This document shows positions 44,401-53,333 of a stretch of 64,000 bases of DNA, piece by piece (the first letter of the stretch is position 1; each line of letters opens with the position of its first letter). The translations under genes were made by a program, and so were the position numbers. The notes below the pieces were generated by a model. It saw only the letters and a program-made list of their open reading frames with translations. It searched no databases and had not been told where the DNA came from. This stretch comes from Affinundibacterium baiyunense (GTDB lineage Bacteria > Pseudomonadota > Gammaproteobacteria > Burkholderiales > Burkholderiaceae_D): assembly GCF_018139645.1 (NCBI RefSeq), contig NZ_JAGSPM010000003.1, positions 372,001 through 436,000 of the forward strand. Direction: 5' to 3'.

Positions 44401-45539
44401 TGTGTTTCTTTATCAAATAATTGCGCCTCAAAGAAATTTGTAGAACCGGGGTTCAAGTAAGCGAAATCTAAACTTAGTTGATTTGCTACAAACTCATCCT
44501 CGATCGCCTGCATTTTGGTTCTGCAATCTTGCAATCCCAATTGCCAAGCCTTGACGAATCCTTTTGCTAACAAATTACATCGATGCATTCCAAAGCTCAC
44601 TCCAGCTTTCGGATCTTCTGCCATCCCGATACCGGGACTCAGGGTTCGGGTAAATAAGGGATTACCTTCTTTTAAACAAATAGCTCCGTCGCGCTGCATA
44701 TCGATCAATAGCATTGCTACAACCGGATAATAACGTCGAGCGACGTACAAAACCGCTGCGTCTCTACGCGTGTACAACTTTGCCTGTATCAAGGCCTTAA
44801 ATTTAAATGGAATCTGATAACGATTCAGATTAGCGGTGACTTGCGCCATCAAATTAGGCGCTTGTTGGGCACTCACATGAAAATAAAAACGCACAATTGC
44901 ATATTCATCAAACTGATCTGACAAAGTCCGTCCAAACGCAAAGAAAAAACTAGGTTGTACATCCGTACTCCCGGCAAACATACGTACGCTAACAAAATCA
45001 CCAGCGACCGGCGCGACACCCGGCCATTTGTAGGTGCTGTATTCACCCGCCAACACTGCACGGCTACGATCCCCTTTTTGCACAAATAGTCGACCATCAC
45101 TACCCGTTTGATAAATTTGCCAACCGGGGTCCCAGCCATCTTTATTATCATTCGCATTATGAAATGACGCAGTTAAATTTTCGTCGGTTAAATTTTCGTC
45201 GCCTAAATTTTTGTCGATTAGTCGCTCACGAAAATCTTCACGAAATTCGTCGCTCGCAACGTATGCATCACAATCTAAAGATCGCACATAACAACGCTCA
45301 TAAAGTTGTCCCGTCAATTTCTCAATCAAGCATGCAACAGAAAGGGCGGTAACATGATCTGGTGATGCGTCATCAACCGAACTTTCCGAAGGCACCGTTG
45401 TAACAAACCGCGTGCCCGCGATAGTGAAAGTATCTACGGCTTCGATCTGAACGCTTTGACAAATCTTGTCTAACTGCGTGCGCAATGGGTGTGCTGATTT
45501 TGTTACATTGTTTGACTCCGTGTTCTGACTCATCAACAC
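44394..45539 (-). CDS. HopA1-family protein, probable lanthipeptide lyase component (LanY-like)
   Basis: The 381-residue protein matches the type III effector HopA1 family, with a central LYERCYVRSLD segment and a C-terminal half containing FYFHVSAQQAP, PFKFKALIQAKLYTRRDAAVLYV and FGMHRCNLLAKGFVKAW. In class V lanthipeptide and thioviridamide-type pathways a HopA1-like protein works with an APH-like kinase to eliminate phosphate from phosphorylated Ser/Thr. Here the APH-like gene lies just upstream with a seven-base overlap, and LanC overlaps downstream. A stretch near residues 117-128 holds small repeats (NLGDENLTDENL). Function inferred from family and context. Confidence 0.82.
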   Translation of the reverse strand: MLMSQNTESNNVTKSAHPLRTQLDKICQSVQIEAVDTFTIAGTRFVTTVPSESSVDDASPDHVTALSVACLIEKLTGQLYERCYVRSLDCDAYVASDEFREDFRERLIDKNLGDENLTDENLTASFHNANDNKDGWDPGWQIYQTGSDGRLFVQKGDRSRAVLAGEYSTYKWPGVAPVAGDFVSVRMFAGSTDVQPSFFFAFGRTLSDQFDEYAIVRFYFHVSAQQAPNLMAQVTANLNRYQIPFKFKALIQAKLYTRRDAAVLYVARRYYPVVAMLLIDMQRDGAICLKEGNPLFTRTLSPGIGMAEDPKAGVSFGMHRCNLLAKGFVKAWQLGLQDCRTKMQAIEDEFVANQLSLDFAYLNPGSTNFFEAQLFDKETQW

Positions 45540-46627
45540 TCCTCCACAAACCCAAACAGATTCCTTGCCGCTTGTTCCGGTGCATCCAGAATCTCTTGAC
45601 TTAACTCCACCAAAGCTTGTGCGTGCTGACTCACCTGCGCTAAGCCGTACAGAGATTCAAATGCGGTACACAACATTCTGATAGCAGAAAATTCCAAGCA
45701 CCGCAATAAAAGCGATGAACGGTCTTGTACGGCAATTTGCATTTGATCGCAATATGCTTGCCAGAAAGCTTGAATACTTGCGAACATGAATGGCATGTTA
45801 TCGATGGTGTCTTGCAAAAGTTGTTCGCGTTGTTGCGACTGATCTCGATAGTGACGCATGATCCAATGCGACAGATAGGCTTGGAATACCGAACCAACAT
45901 CCCAACGCCTATCACCAAATTCGACAAGTTCCCAATCAATCAATTTCAATTTTGGCTGACCAGCGTCGTGATACAGCAAACAGTTATCCCACTTTAGATC
46001 AGCGTGAATCAAGGTTTCAAAATGCCATGTTTCAAATAATCTATCCAGATGCCCAATGAGAACAGGCTTACTACGAAGAAAATCAGCAAACTGCACAGCA
46101 CCTGCACTCAAGGAGCCTGGTGAAAAATACGATTTTTTGTAGTAGGTGAAGATCCAAGGTACTTTCTTTTGCAAGCCAGGAATGTCTGCATCCAATACAT
46201 TCTCATCAAAAGAAAGGCGATGATAATAACTAAGCGCTTCTGCCAATAAGCAAGCAAGCGAGGTGGGGAAAATACGCTGTTGATAATAGAACTCACGCAA
46301 ATTTTGACTATCGGGTATCAGCTCAAAAATGAGGCTATGTCTAGTTTGATCGTAGTCCAACAAAGATGGTACGGAGGCCGCCCAATCAGGAAATTTTTGC
46401 GCCAATCGATAAACCTGAGCCTCTTTTAATAGCGAACTTTGTGCCAACTTATCGATCGCTTGAATTTGCTTTACAAAAATCCCGCCACGGGTACCACACA
46501 AAACTTTGAAATTGCGATTGTGCTGACCCGCCTCTATCACCCTGAACTGTCCATCGACGACATCGCTGACAGAAACAAAACCTCGAGCGGTTAAATAATG
46601 AGCTAGATTGGCTGCAGTTAAAAACAT
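45533..46627 (-). CDS. APH-like phosphotransferase, probable lanthipeptide Ser/Thr kinase (LanK-like)
   Basis: From the ATG at 46627 the protein has 364 residues; an upstream start at 46711 would add 28 less plausible residues through a terminator hairpin. The aminoglycoside-phosphotransferase fold is clear: Lys63 in IFVKQIQ, the catalytic loop HADLKWDN (218-225) and the metal-binding IDWE (240-243). In class V lanthipeptide and thioamitide systems such proteins phosphorylate precursor Ser/Thr before elimination. It starts the three-gene overlapping set APH-HopA1-LanC, downstream of the precursor gene's terminator. Confidence 0.82.
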   Translation of the reverse strand: MFLTAANLAHYLTARGFVSVSDVVDGQFRVIEAGQHNRNFKVLCGTRGGIFVKQIQAIDKLAQSSLLKEAQVYRLAQKFPDWAASVPSLLDYDQTRHSLIFELIPDSQNLREFYYQQRIFPTSLACLLAEALSYYHRLSFDENVLDADIPGLQKKVPWIFTYYKKSYFSPGSLSAGAVQFADFLRSKPVLIGHLDRLFETWHFETLIHADLKWDNCLLYHDAGQPKLKLIDWELVEFGDRRWDVGSVFQAYLSHWIMRHYRDQSQQREQLLQDTIDNMPFMFASIQAFWQAYCDQMQIAVQDRSSLLLRCLEFSAIRMLCTAFESLYGLAQVSQHAQALVELSQEILDAPEQAARNLFGFVEEC

Positions 46628-46665
46628 AGGTTCATTAAAATAGGAATCAACACACGATAAGCACA

Positions 46666-46706
46666 CGAAAAATAGAAAACCCGAAGCTTTAATCACTTCG
46701 GGTTTT
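46666..46706 (-). terminator. Terminator after the repeat precursor gene
   Basis: CCCGAAG and CTTCGGG arms (46680-46702) are followed on the minus strand by TTTTCTATTTTT. It lies between the precursor and the APH-like gene, so precursor mRNA can accumulate separately from the enzymes. T residues on the other side could also let it work on the plus strand. Confidence 0.82.
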
Positions 46707-46775
46707 ACCAAATTTCAAGCAAGGACAGCTTAGGCCTTAAACAACAAGCTTACCAAACAGATCATCACATTTTAA

Positions 46776-47282
46776 TTAACAGAGAAATGCTGGAGCTGAT
46801 TGATACGCTTGAGGCTGATACTGTCCCTGCGGAGGTGCGACAAAGTTTTGACGCGAGGACATAAGCTTTGAACCACAAGTTTGAGTGCATGCCGAGGACT
46901 CTGGCCCAGTGTCACAAGTTTGAGTGCATGCCGACGACTCTGGCCCAGTAGCACAAGTTTGAGTACATGCCGACGACTCTGGTCCTGTATCACAGGTTTG
47001 AGTACATGCCGACGACTCTGGTCCTGTATCACAGGTTTGAGTACATGCCGACGACTCTGGCCCAGTGTCACAAGTTTGAGTGCACTCCGAAGACGTTGGT
47101 CCAGTTTCACAAGTTTGAGTGCACTCCGAAGACGTTGGTCCAGTTTCACAAGTTTGAGTGCATTCTGAAGACGTTGGTCCAGTTTCACAAGTTTGAGTGC
47201 ATTCTGAAGACGTTGGTCCAAGATCGTAAATTTGAGAACCTATCATTGCTAACGATGCGCTTTGATTTTCCACTACATTCAT
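46776..47282 (-). CDS. Candidate lanthipeptide precursor with nine tandem core repeats
   Basis: From the ATG at 47282 (AGGA upstream) the product has 168 residues; a GTG at 47306 would add eight. Residues 1-21 (MNVVENQSASLAMIGSQIYDL) form a short leader. Then come nine 13-residue repeats: four of GPTSSECTQTC(E/D)T and five of GPESSACTQTC(D/A)T, the last lacking its final two residues. A 32-residue tail (GSKLMSSRQNF...) ends in Cys. Each repeat has two Cys and five or six Ser/Thr. The neighbouring dehydration and cyclisation enzymes make a multi-core lanthipeptide likely. Other frames through the repeat are open only because the unit is 39 bases. Confidence 0.82.
   Translation of the reverse strand: MNVVENQSASLAMIGSQIYDLGPTSSECTQTCETGPTSSECTQTCETGPTSSECTQTCETGPTSSECTQTCDTGPESSACTQTCDTGPESSACTQTCDTGPESSACTQTCATGPESSACTQTCDTGPESSACTQTCGSKLMSSRQNFVAPPQGQYQPQAYQSAPAFLC
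46875..47219. repeat. In-gene tandem 39-bp repeat, nine units
   Basis: The plus-strand unit begins ACAAGTTTGAGTGCA. Two neighbouring units (encoding the second and third repeats) are identical and others differ at one to several sites. Units fall into two blocks (4 + 5) that match the two peptide variants. This points to recent stepwise duplication. There are no unique spacers, so it is not a CRISPR array. Confidence 0.93.
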
Positions 47283-47395
47283 TTCATTTTTCCTTTTAAT
47301 GACCAAAAAAAAGATATATCTTCGTCGACATTACTACTTCTACCAACCCACAGCTACTACTGCTCCGCTTGTAATTGAATCAAAAGACCATAGTG

Positions 47396-48748
47396 CTATT
47401 TAACACTGTTGTCGATCTCTTCAGAGAACAAATCATAAGGAGTATTTCCACCATAAATTTGTATTGAGCCATAGCCACCAGCAAAATATTCGCTAAAACT
47501 TCCTACGTCTAGAATTGGCTCGGGGACATTCAAACTAATCACGTTTTCAGCGCTCAGAAATTGAAAATCCGCTGGATATTTATTCGGATCACAACCCTGC
47601 GCAGGATTCTTGACTTGTGCCAACTGTGTATGTGCACTGTACTGGGTACCATTTTGCGTCAACGTATAGTTGGTATAGACCGACTGCACCCCAGCAACAT
47701 TATCGGCTTGTGGTGTGACACTGTTATCGAGAGCGCACCAGCCGTCAACATTAAAGACGAATCCATTTTTCCCTACAACCACACATTGCTGCATGATCAC
47801 AGAGCCACTAGAAGGCACTAGTTGAATTTGTAGCTCGGTATTATTTGCGGGCAGATTCTCTCGATTCATGTTTTTTCTGAGCCGAGCATCATCGTGATCG
47901 AGACAAATTTCAATACCGTAGTTGATCGACGATAGAACATTATTCTGTCCAAAATTTTGATTAAAAATCGCGTAACTATCATACACGTGCTTTTTGACAT
48001 CACCATCAGACAAATCAATATGTGGATAAGCCACCATTTCCTCAGTAATCACGTCTTGATTATTAGTTTCAAACAAAACGAAATCAATCGGAGATAGAAA
48101 ATACTTCTCGGTGGTTAATGATTGATGTGTTTGAGATTGACCTGACAATTGCAAACCCAAGTTACTGAACACCAAGGCGCGGTCACGTACTTGAACAGCA
48201 GGATTCGCCCGCAAATCAATGATGGTATCGCTCAAAATTTGCTCGGTAACACTACGTGCATTGCCAAATTCAGCTTCTGCATTTAATGCCAAACTTTCTA
48301 CCAAACGCTTGCGCATTTTTACCGCTGGTGACTGAAATACCGCATCGATATTGGCAACTTTGGCGCTGATCATCGTACCAAAAACGAAAGTCCAATTAGG
48401 ATATTCCTGAGGATTGAAAGTCTTTGCCAACATTTTCAAAGCGAGCTCAGCCGGATCTTCGTCGGTATGTCGATAAACATAAGGTCCCAAAGGTCCATGA
48501 AAATAAAACTCGGGTGCCATGAAAATATTATTCACGAGTTGCGTGTCTTCACCGGCCGGCAATGCCTGCTTAGCGGTATCAACCGCATTTTTTAAGATTG
48601 CAATACGCGCGCTCAAATCTTGCACGATATCTGTCGCACCAAGATAATTGCCCACCAAATATTTCGACAAAATTAATTTATCCTGACTAGGTCCAGTTGG
48701 AATTGCATATCCAATAAAGCGACATTGCGCGTATTTGTTTGTGGTCAT
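47396..48748 (-). CDS. Nitrilase-superfamily protein in the lanthipeptide-like cluster
   Basis: The 450-residue protein carries the nitrilase triad: Glu80 in FMAPEFYFHG, Lys215 in TEKYFLSPIDF and Cys282 in YGIEICLDHDD. It is longer than ordinary nitrilases (about 270-330), with large insertions and a C-terminal extension. Such enzymes hydrolyse nitriles, amides or carbamoyl groups, or make amides. It starts 19 bases after the pseudokinase stop and ends 113 bases before the precursor start, so it is probably co-transcribed with both. A tailoring or signalling role for the peptide is inferred from location only. Confidence 0.8.
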   Translation of the reverse strand: MTTNKYAQCRFIGYAIPTGPSQDKLILSKYLVGNYLGATDIVQDLSARIAILKNAVDTAKQALPAGEDTQLVNNIFMAPEFYFHGPLGPYVYRHTDEDPAELALKMLAKTFNPQEYPNWTFVFGTMISAKVANIDAVFQSPAVKMRKRLVESLALNAEAEFGNARSVTEQILSDTIIDLRANPAVQVRDRALVFSNLGLQLSGQSQTHQSLTTEKYFLSPIDFVLFETNNQDVITEEMVAYPHIDLSDGDVKKHVYDSYAIFNQNFGQNNVLSSINYGIEICLDHDDARLRKNMNRENLPANNTELQIQLVPSSGSVIMQQCVVVGKNGFVFNVDGWCALDNSVTPQADNVAGVQSVYTNYTLTQNGTQYSAHTQLAQVKNPAQGCDPNKYPADFQFLSAENVISLNVPEPILDVGSFSEYFAGGYGSIQIYGGNTPYDLFSEEIDNSVK

Positions 48749-48767
48749 TACCTTTAAATTCCATGTA

Positions 48768-50930
48768 TTACATTGTTTTAAGCAGCTCTTTCAAAACAGG
48801 CTCACTACGAATTTTTGCCTCGCTAAAGCCTAGTTGCTTCGCCTTATCGATTTCTGCTAACGCACTATTTCGCAACCCCATTAATTCGTACGCACAAGCT
48901 GCTTGAAAATGTACATCAGGATTATTTGGTGCAAGTGCTAATGCTTTATTCAGCATGGCAAGTGACTCTTTTTCCTCACCAACTCGTGCATGAATTCGTG
49001 CAATTGTGACCATCAGCCATCCGTCACTTGGACGCTGCTCTAGCTTAGCCTCCAGCAATTTCTGTGCCTTCTCGTATGCTCTTCTAGCATCCACCTTTTT
49101 ATCAGGTACCTGAATCAACGCATTAGCGAGGCCAATCCAATTATCATAGTTTTGCGGATTCCCAAGGATTGCTTTTTCCATTGCATCGGCGGCTGCCGCA
49201 TAGTTCCCTTGGTCAAACCTAATTTCACCCAGACGCGCATATAAAATAACATCTGGACGTAGCTGCAAACCTTGCTGCAATACCTGCAAAGCATCATCAA
49301 CACGCCCCTGATATTGCAACACCATAGCTAAAAAATTATAAGAGAGCATCACATCAGGATGCTGTTCAACATTTTTTCTAAATATAGCTTCGGCCATTTG
49401 ATATTTCGCTTGATTCATATAAGCGACTCCCTTCAAATTGGAAATTAACCAATCATTCGGAAATAACTTTAAAGCGGAATCTGCATGTTTTATAGTTGCA
49501 TCGAATTGACGCGCGATCAAATAGGTACGTACCTCAGTTTGCCAAGCCAATAAATTATTCGGCTCTATTTTTTTCGCTTTTTGCACTGCAGCCATGGCCA
49601 TATCAAATTGGCGATGTGGGTCTAACGCCAGTGCATAAGCGATTTGGGTAATAGCTAAATCAGGATTCAAATTAATCGCTTGTTGAGCACTTGCCAAAGC
49701 TCGACCGCGCCACACATCATCTCGATTATTGCTGCGTAGACGATAGCTGTAAACAATCGATAGCCCCGCCGCTGCACGCGCATTATTCGCATCTCGCTCC
49801 AGCACTGTATTAAAGTGTTTGGTCGCTTCATCTAACTTGCCTGGCCTATCGTACATCGTCAATGCTTGCATTCCACGCTCCAACTCTAGCGACTCGGAGT
49901 ATGGCGTCAGCACTTTAACGACTTGCGTCCAATTAGGTTGTATTTTCCAAACCGTCACACCACCCACACACAGCAACGCGGCCACTAGCATGCCATAGCG
50001 CCAACGACGGCGACGATTGGCTGCATCGAGTTGCGCTTGTAGCGCCTGCATCTTTGATTGACTGAAACTACTGGAAGGCGACTCTTGGTCAACCAACTTT
50101 TGGCATTCCTGTTGAACTTGCGCCCATTGCAGTCGATCACTGACTTCGCGCTTAGTCATCGCCAAAATCAATTGATAAACAGCGGGAGAAATCGAGGACG
50201 GCCATGCCCATTGTTCGGAACGTGTTTGCGCTTGTGCCGCTACCAAACTCAAGCCGCGCAAATTAACAAAGGGTGTCGTGCCGTTGAGCATCTGATACAA
50301 AATCGTTCCGACCGCGAACACATCACTCGCGACGCTAGCAGCGTGTTCGGCGAAACGTTCAGGCGCGAGATAAGCGATACTGCCATAGGGATCAATCTCA
50401 GCAATATTGTTTACCGCTTGCGGGTCAAAATAGGTCGCAAAACCTAAATTTAAAATTCGAATTTTTCCGGTTGCGTCAACGATCAGATTAGCTGGTTGCA
50501 AATCGCCATGCACCAAACCAGCCTCCTGCGCTTCTTCTAAAGCAGCGGCAATTTGCTTAATATGAATTAAAGCGAGATTCTCACGACCTTGGTTCTCTGA
50601 TATCCATTGAGATAGTGCTTGCCCCTGCACCATCTCCATGACGATATAAATACTACGATCAACCTCTTCTAAGGCATGAATTTTGACAAAGGCAGAGTGA
50701 GTAAGGGCGGCGACTTTTCTTGCGCGATTTAACATGGCGTCGAACTCGCCGCCAAGATCGCTCAAACGCTTAATTGCAACGACGCGATGTAACTTGGTGT
50801 CCCAAGCTTCAAACACTGGCGAAACGCTATCCTCATCTATTCTTCGACGAATTTCATAATGACGAAAGGATTCCATCGTCATCAAATCTTGCTGATACTT
50901 ACTTTCGCCAATGCTGTGTACTGAATTCAT
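48768..50930 (-). CDS. Transmembrane TPR protein with degenerate Ser/Thr kinase domain (pseudokinase)
   Basis: The 720-residue paralogue of the kinase at 40625 has the same layout: kinase-like domain (about 24-290), one membrane helix (about 313-332, MLVAALLCVGGVTVW) and TPR repeats. Key residues are altered. The glycine loop is RIDEDSVSPVF instead of GEGGFG, HRDLKPxN is HGDLQPAN (141-148), and DFG is NLG (161-163). Lys54 of VAIK is retained. It is probably inactive or very weak, and may act as a sensor or allosteric partner of the active paralogue. It heads the run toward the nitrilase and precursor genes. Confidence 0.88.
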   Translation of the reverse strand: MNSVHSIGESKYQQDLMTMESFRHYEIRRRIDEDSVSPVFEAWDTKLHRVVAIKRLSDLGGEFDAMLNRARKVAALTHSAFVKIHALEEVDRSIYIVMEMVQGQALSQWISENQGRENLALIHIKQIAAALEEAQEAGLVHGDLQPANLIVDATGKIRILNLGFATYFDPQAVNNIAEIDPYGSIAYLAPERFAEHAASVASDVFAVGTILYQMLNGTTPFVNLRGLSLVAAQAQTRSEQWAWPSSISPAVYQLILAMTKREVSDRLQWAQVQQECQKLVDQESPSSSFSQSKMQALQAQLDAANRRRRWRYGMLVAALLCVGGVTVWKIQPNWTQVVKVLTPYSESLELERGMQALTMYDRPGKLDEATKHFNTVLERDANNARAAAGLSIVYSYRLRSNNRDDVWRGRALASAQQAINLNPDLAITQIAYALALDPHRQFDMAMAAVQKAKKIEPNNLLAWQTEVRTYLIARQFDATIKHADSALKLFPNDWLISNLKGVAYMNQAKYQMAEAIFRKNVEQHPDVMLSYNFLAMVLQYQGRVDDALQVLQQGLQLRPDVILYARLGEIRFDQGNYAAAADAMEKAILGNPQNYDNWIGLANALIQVPDKKVDARRAYEKAQKLLEAKLEQRPSDGWLMVTIARIHARVGEEKESLAMLNKALALAPNNPDVHFQAACAYELMGLRNSALAEIDKAKQLGFSEAKIRSEPVLKELLKTM

Positions 50931-51246
50931 TTTATCGATATGCGATTTATTGTTTTATTTATTGTTGTTATGTGTCAATTTTTAACTTTACCATCAATGC
51001 AGTGAATTGAGCTTACCGAAATAGCGTTTTTTACATGTTAAGTAAGTTTTTTACAAATTAAAAATTCATCATTGACATGTAATTGTCGCCTTAAAGCGAA
51101 AGTAGCTACGAAACTTGAGCGAACAATTCTGCACTATCGATAGCAGCAATTCGGTCAGCGACCTAAGTTGCCTAAGACGCAGACTAGGGTTTCATCATAT
51201 AATGCTGCCAAATCAATGACTTACTTCAATTTTTATTTCCCTATTC
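50931..51246. other. Divergent promoter region, pseudokinase operon / trhO
   Basis: The 316 bases contain TTTTTTACATGT at 51027-51038, the exact half-site of the 26-bp palindrome at 38265. Nearby are a degenerate second copy (TTTTTTACAAAT, about 51047) and a lone ACATGT at about 51075. TATAAT at 51198-51203 may be the -10 box of trhO, but no good -35 sits at standard spacing. Confidence 0.55.
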
Positions 51247-52158
51247 ATGCAATCATCTGCCACGCCCTACGTCAACATTTCTGCCTACAAATTTATTACA
51301 TTCAACGATACGGCTGAAAAGCGACAAATCTTTATCGATAAATGCAAAGAACTGAATTTAAAAGGTACGGTATTGCTCACACCAGAGGGCATCAATATGT
51401 TTTTGGCAGGCCTGCGCCATGAAATTGATGCGTATATGGATTGGCTACATCAAGATCCTCGCTTTGCCGACATCGTTGCGAAAGAAAGTTTTTCCGATCG
51501 CCAACCGTTTACCAAGTTATTGGTCAAGCTGAAACCAGAAATTATCACCATGCGCATGCCACTGATCAAACCAGAGGAAGGTCGCGCACCATCGGTTGAG
51601 GCAAAGACATTAAAGCGTTGGTTAGATCAAGGTCACGACGATAACGGCAAACCGATTGTCATGGTCGATACGCGCAATGATTTTGAGGTTGATGTCGGTA
51701 GCTTCAACAACACGATCGATTACCGTATTACTAAATTTACCGAATTTCCAGCAGTGATCGAGGCTAATCGTGATGCATTAAACGACAAAACCGTAGTGAC
51801 TTTTTGCACGGGTGGCATACGCTGTGAAAAAGCGGCAATTCATATGCAAAACGTCGGCTTTGAAAGCGTGTATCAACTTGAAGGCGGCATCTTGAAATAT
51901 TTTGAGGAAGTCGGCGGAGATCATTATCACGGCGACTGCTTTGTGTTCGACTACCGTACAGCCTTAAATCCTAAACTCGAAGCAACCGATACCACACAAT
52001 GTTATGCATGCCGTGCAGTAGTCACACCGCGTGAACAGTTATCACCTTGGTACATTGCTGGAAAATCCTGCCCGCATTGCAAAAAGCAATCTCGCGATGA
52101 TCTTGATGAAGCCAACGACAACATTAGTGCTAGCGGCAGTGCTGGTATAAGTAAATAA
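51247..52158 (+). CDS. trhO: tRNA uridine(34) hydroxylase, rhodanese-type
   Basis: The 303-residue protein has the YceA/TrhO N-terminal domain ([18 protein letters not shown]), a central rhodanese domain with active Cys in [14 protein letters not shown], and a C-terminal zinc-like segment (CYACRAVV...SCPHCKK). TrhO hydroxylates U34 of certain tRNAs in the O2-dependent route to 5-(carboxy)methoxyuridine. It stands alone, followed by the tRNA-modifying gluQ gene. Confidence 0.9.
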   Translation: MQSSATPYVNISAYKFITFNDTAEKRQIFIDKCKELNLKGTVLLTPEGINMFLAGLRHEIDAYMDWLHQDPRFADIVAKESFSDRQPFTKLLVKLKPEIITMRMPLIKPEEGRAPSVEAKTLKRWLDQGHDDNGKPIVMVDTRNDFEVDVGSFNNTIDYRITKFTEFPAVIEANRDALNDKTVVTFCTGGIRCEKAAIHMQNVGFESVYQLEGGILKYFEEVGGDHYHGDCFVFDYRTALNPKLEATDTTQCYACRAVVTPREQLSPWYIAGKSCPHCKKQSRDDLDEANDNISASGSAGISK

Positions 52159-52348
52159 AAGCATCAAACGCGCGATTGACTGTAAGCTTGGTGGCAGTTA
52201 CCACTTTTCAGTCATCGTGCAGTGTTAATGAGAAAGAATTGAGATCAATTTTTTCTCCATGACTTCGCTGATGATTTGCATGATGTTTTAGCTGAATCAA
52301 TTCGCCAAATCATCTCTGCATCAATTGAACGCAATATTCATTCATAAC

Positions 52349-53233
52349 ATGTCTCTCTATCGCGGTCGTTTTGCTCCCTCACCAACTGGCCCTCTCCATC
52401 TCGGTTCCTTGGTCGCTGCAATGGCGAGCTATCTTGATGCCAAAGCACATCATGGGTGTTGGCTGGTTCGCATTGAAGATGTTGATTTTGACCGCAATCT
52501 TGCTGGAGCAGACCACGCAATATTGCAAACCTTACGTCGCTGCGGTATGGATTGGGATGAAGAAGTTGTGTGGCAAAGCCAACGCAGCACCTACTATCAA
52601 GCCGCGCTAGAACAATTAGCTGCACATGTATTTGCTTGTAGTTGTTCACGCAAAGAAATCGCTGATTCGCGCATACGAGCTGGTTTATCGGATTCACAAA
52701 TCTATCCTGGTACCTGCCGCTCGGGGATCACAAATAACAAGGTCGCACGCGCCTTTCGTTTGCGCGTACCTGACGGTGCTGCTGCCAACATCGAATTTGA
52801 AGATCGTTTGCTTGGTCGACAAAAACAAAATTTAAGCACTGCGGTTGGCGATTTTGTTTTAAAACGCGCTGACGGATTTTGGGCTTATCAACTGGCTGTC
52901 GTGGTCGATGACGCGTTACAAGGATTTACCGATATCGTACGCGGCGCGGATTTACTCGACTCTAGCGCACGGCAAATCTATCTACAACAATTGCTTGGCT
53001 ATCCGACGCCACGCTATTTACACGTGCCGGTGGTCACGAATGCGCTAGGAGAGAAATTGTCCAAGCAAACAGGTGCTTTGGGATTCGATCTAGGGAATAA
53101 CGATGTATTGCAGGATGCTCTCATTCCGGCAGCCGTTTTTTTGAATTTAGAATTCAGCACGCCCCCAGCAAACATCGCCGACTTTTGGTCAACAGCAACG
53201 GTCTTGTGGGCGAATAAGATGGGGATAAGATAA
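52349..53233 (+). CDS. gluQ: Glutamyl-Q tRNA(Asp) synthetase
   Basis: The 294-residue protein starts at the ATG at 52349 ([14 protein letters not shown]); a TTG 24 bases upstream is less likely. The class I signature is [11 protein letters not shown], the KMSKS-type loop is EKLSKQTG, and Cys residues in [10 protein letters not shown] supply a zinc site. It lacks the anticodon-binding domain of full GluRS, as expected for the enzyme that attaches glutamate to queuosine in tRNA(Asp). Confidence 0.9.
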   Translation: MSLYRGRFAPSPTGPLHLGSLVAAMASYLDAKAHHGCWLVRIEDVDFDRNLAGADHAILQTLRRCGMDWDEEVVWQSQRSTYYQAALEQLAAHVFACSCSRKEIADSRIRAGLSDSQIYPGTCRSGITNNKVARAFRLRVPDGAAANIEFEDRLLGRQKQNLSTAVGDFVLKRADGFWAYQLAVVVDDALQGFTDIVRGADLLDSSARQIYLQQLLGYPTPRYLHVPVVTNALGEKLSKQTGALGFDLGNNDVLQDALIPAAVFLNLEFSTPPANIADFWSTATVLWANKMGIR

Positions 53234-53297
53234 TCACCGTTGTCGGCATCAACAGCGCAATTCAAGGGCTAAAAGCTCTCTCTAGCAAGAAATAAAA

Positions 53298-53333
53298 AAA
53301 GCAGAAAACACATTTGGTTTTCTGCTTTCTTTG
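53298..53333. terminator. Bidirectional-looking terminator between gluQ and the helicase
   Basis: Perfect 12-base arms AAAGCAGAAAAC (53298-53309) and GTTTTCTGCTTT (53317-53328) are preceded by a run of A and followed by CTTTGTTTT. It can serve the plus-strand gluQ gene and also the convergent helicase. Confidence 0.87.

Noticed and set aside
46875-47219. CRISPR array
   Set aside because: The 39-base units are contiguous with no unique spacers, they encode a peptide repeat, and no cas genes are near.
46772-47221. A second open frame of 149 codons through the 39-bp repeats on the minus strand, and plus-strand frames over the same repeats
   Set aside because: All are kept open by a unit length divisible by three. 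They lack a ribosome site or leader and give low-complexity basic or aromatic proteins. Only the frame with a leader, AGGA site and Ser/Thr/Cys core fits the neighbours.
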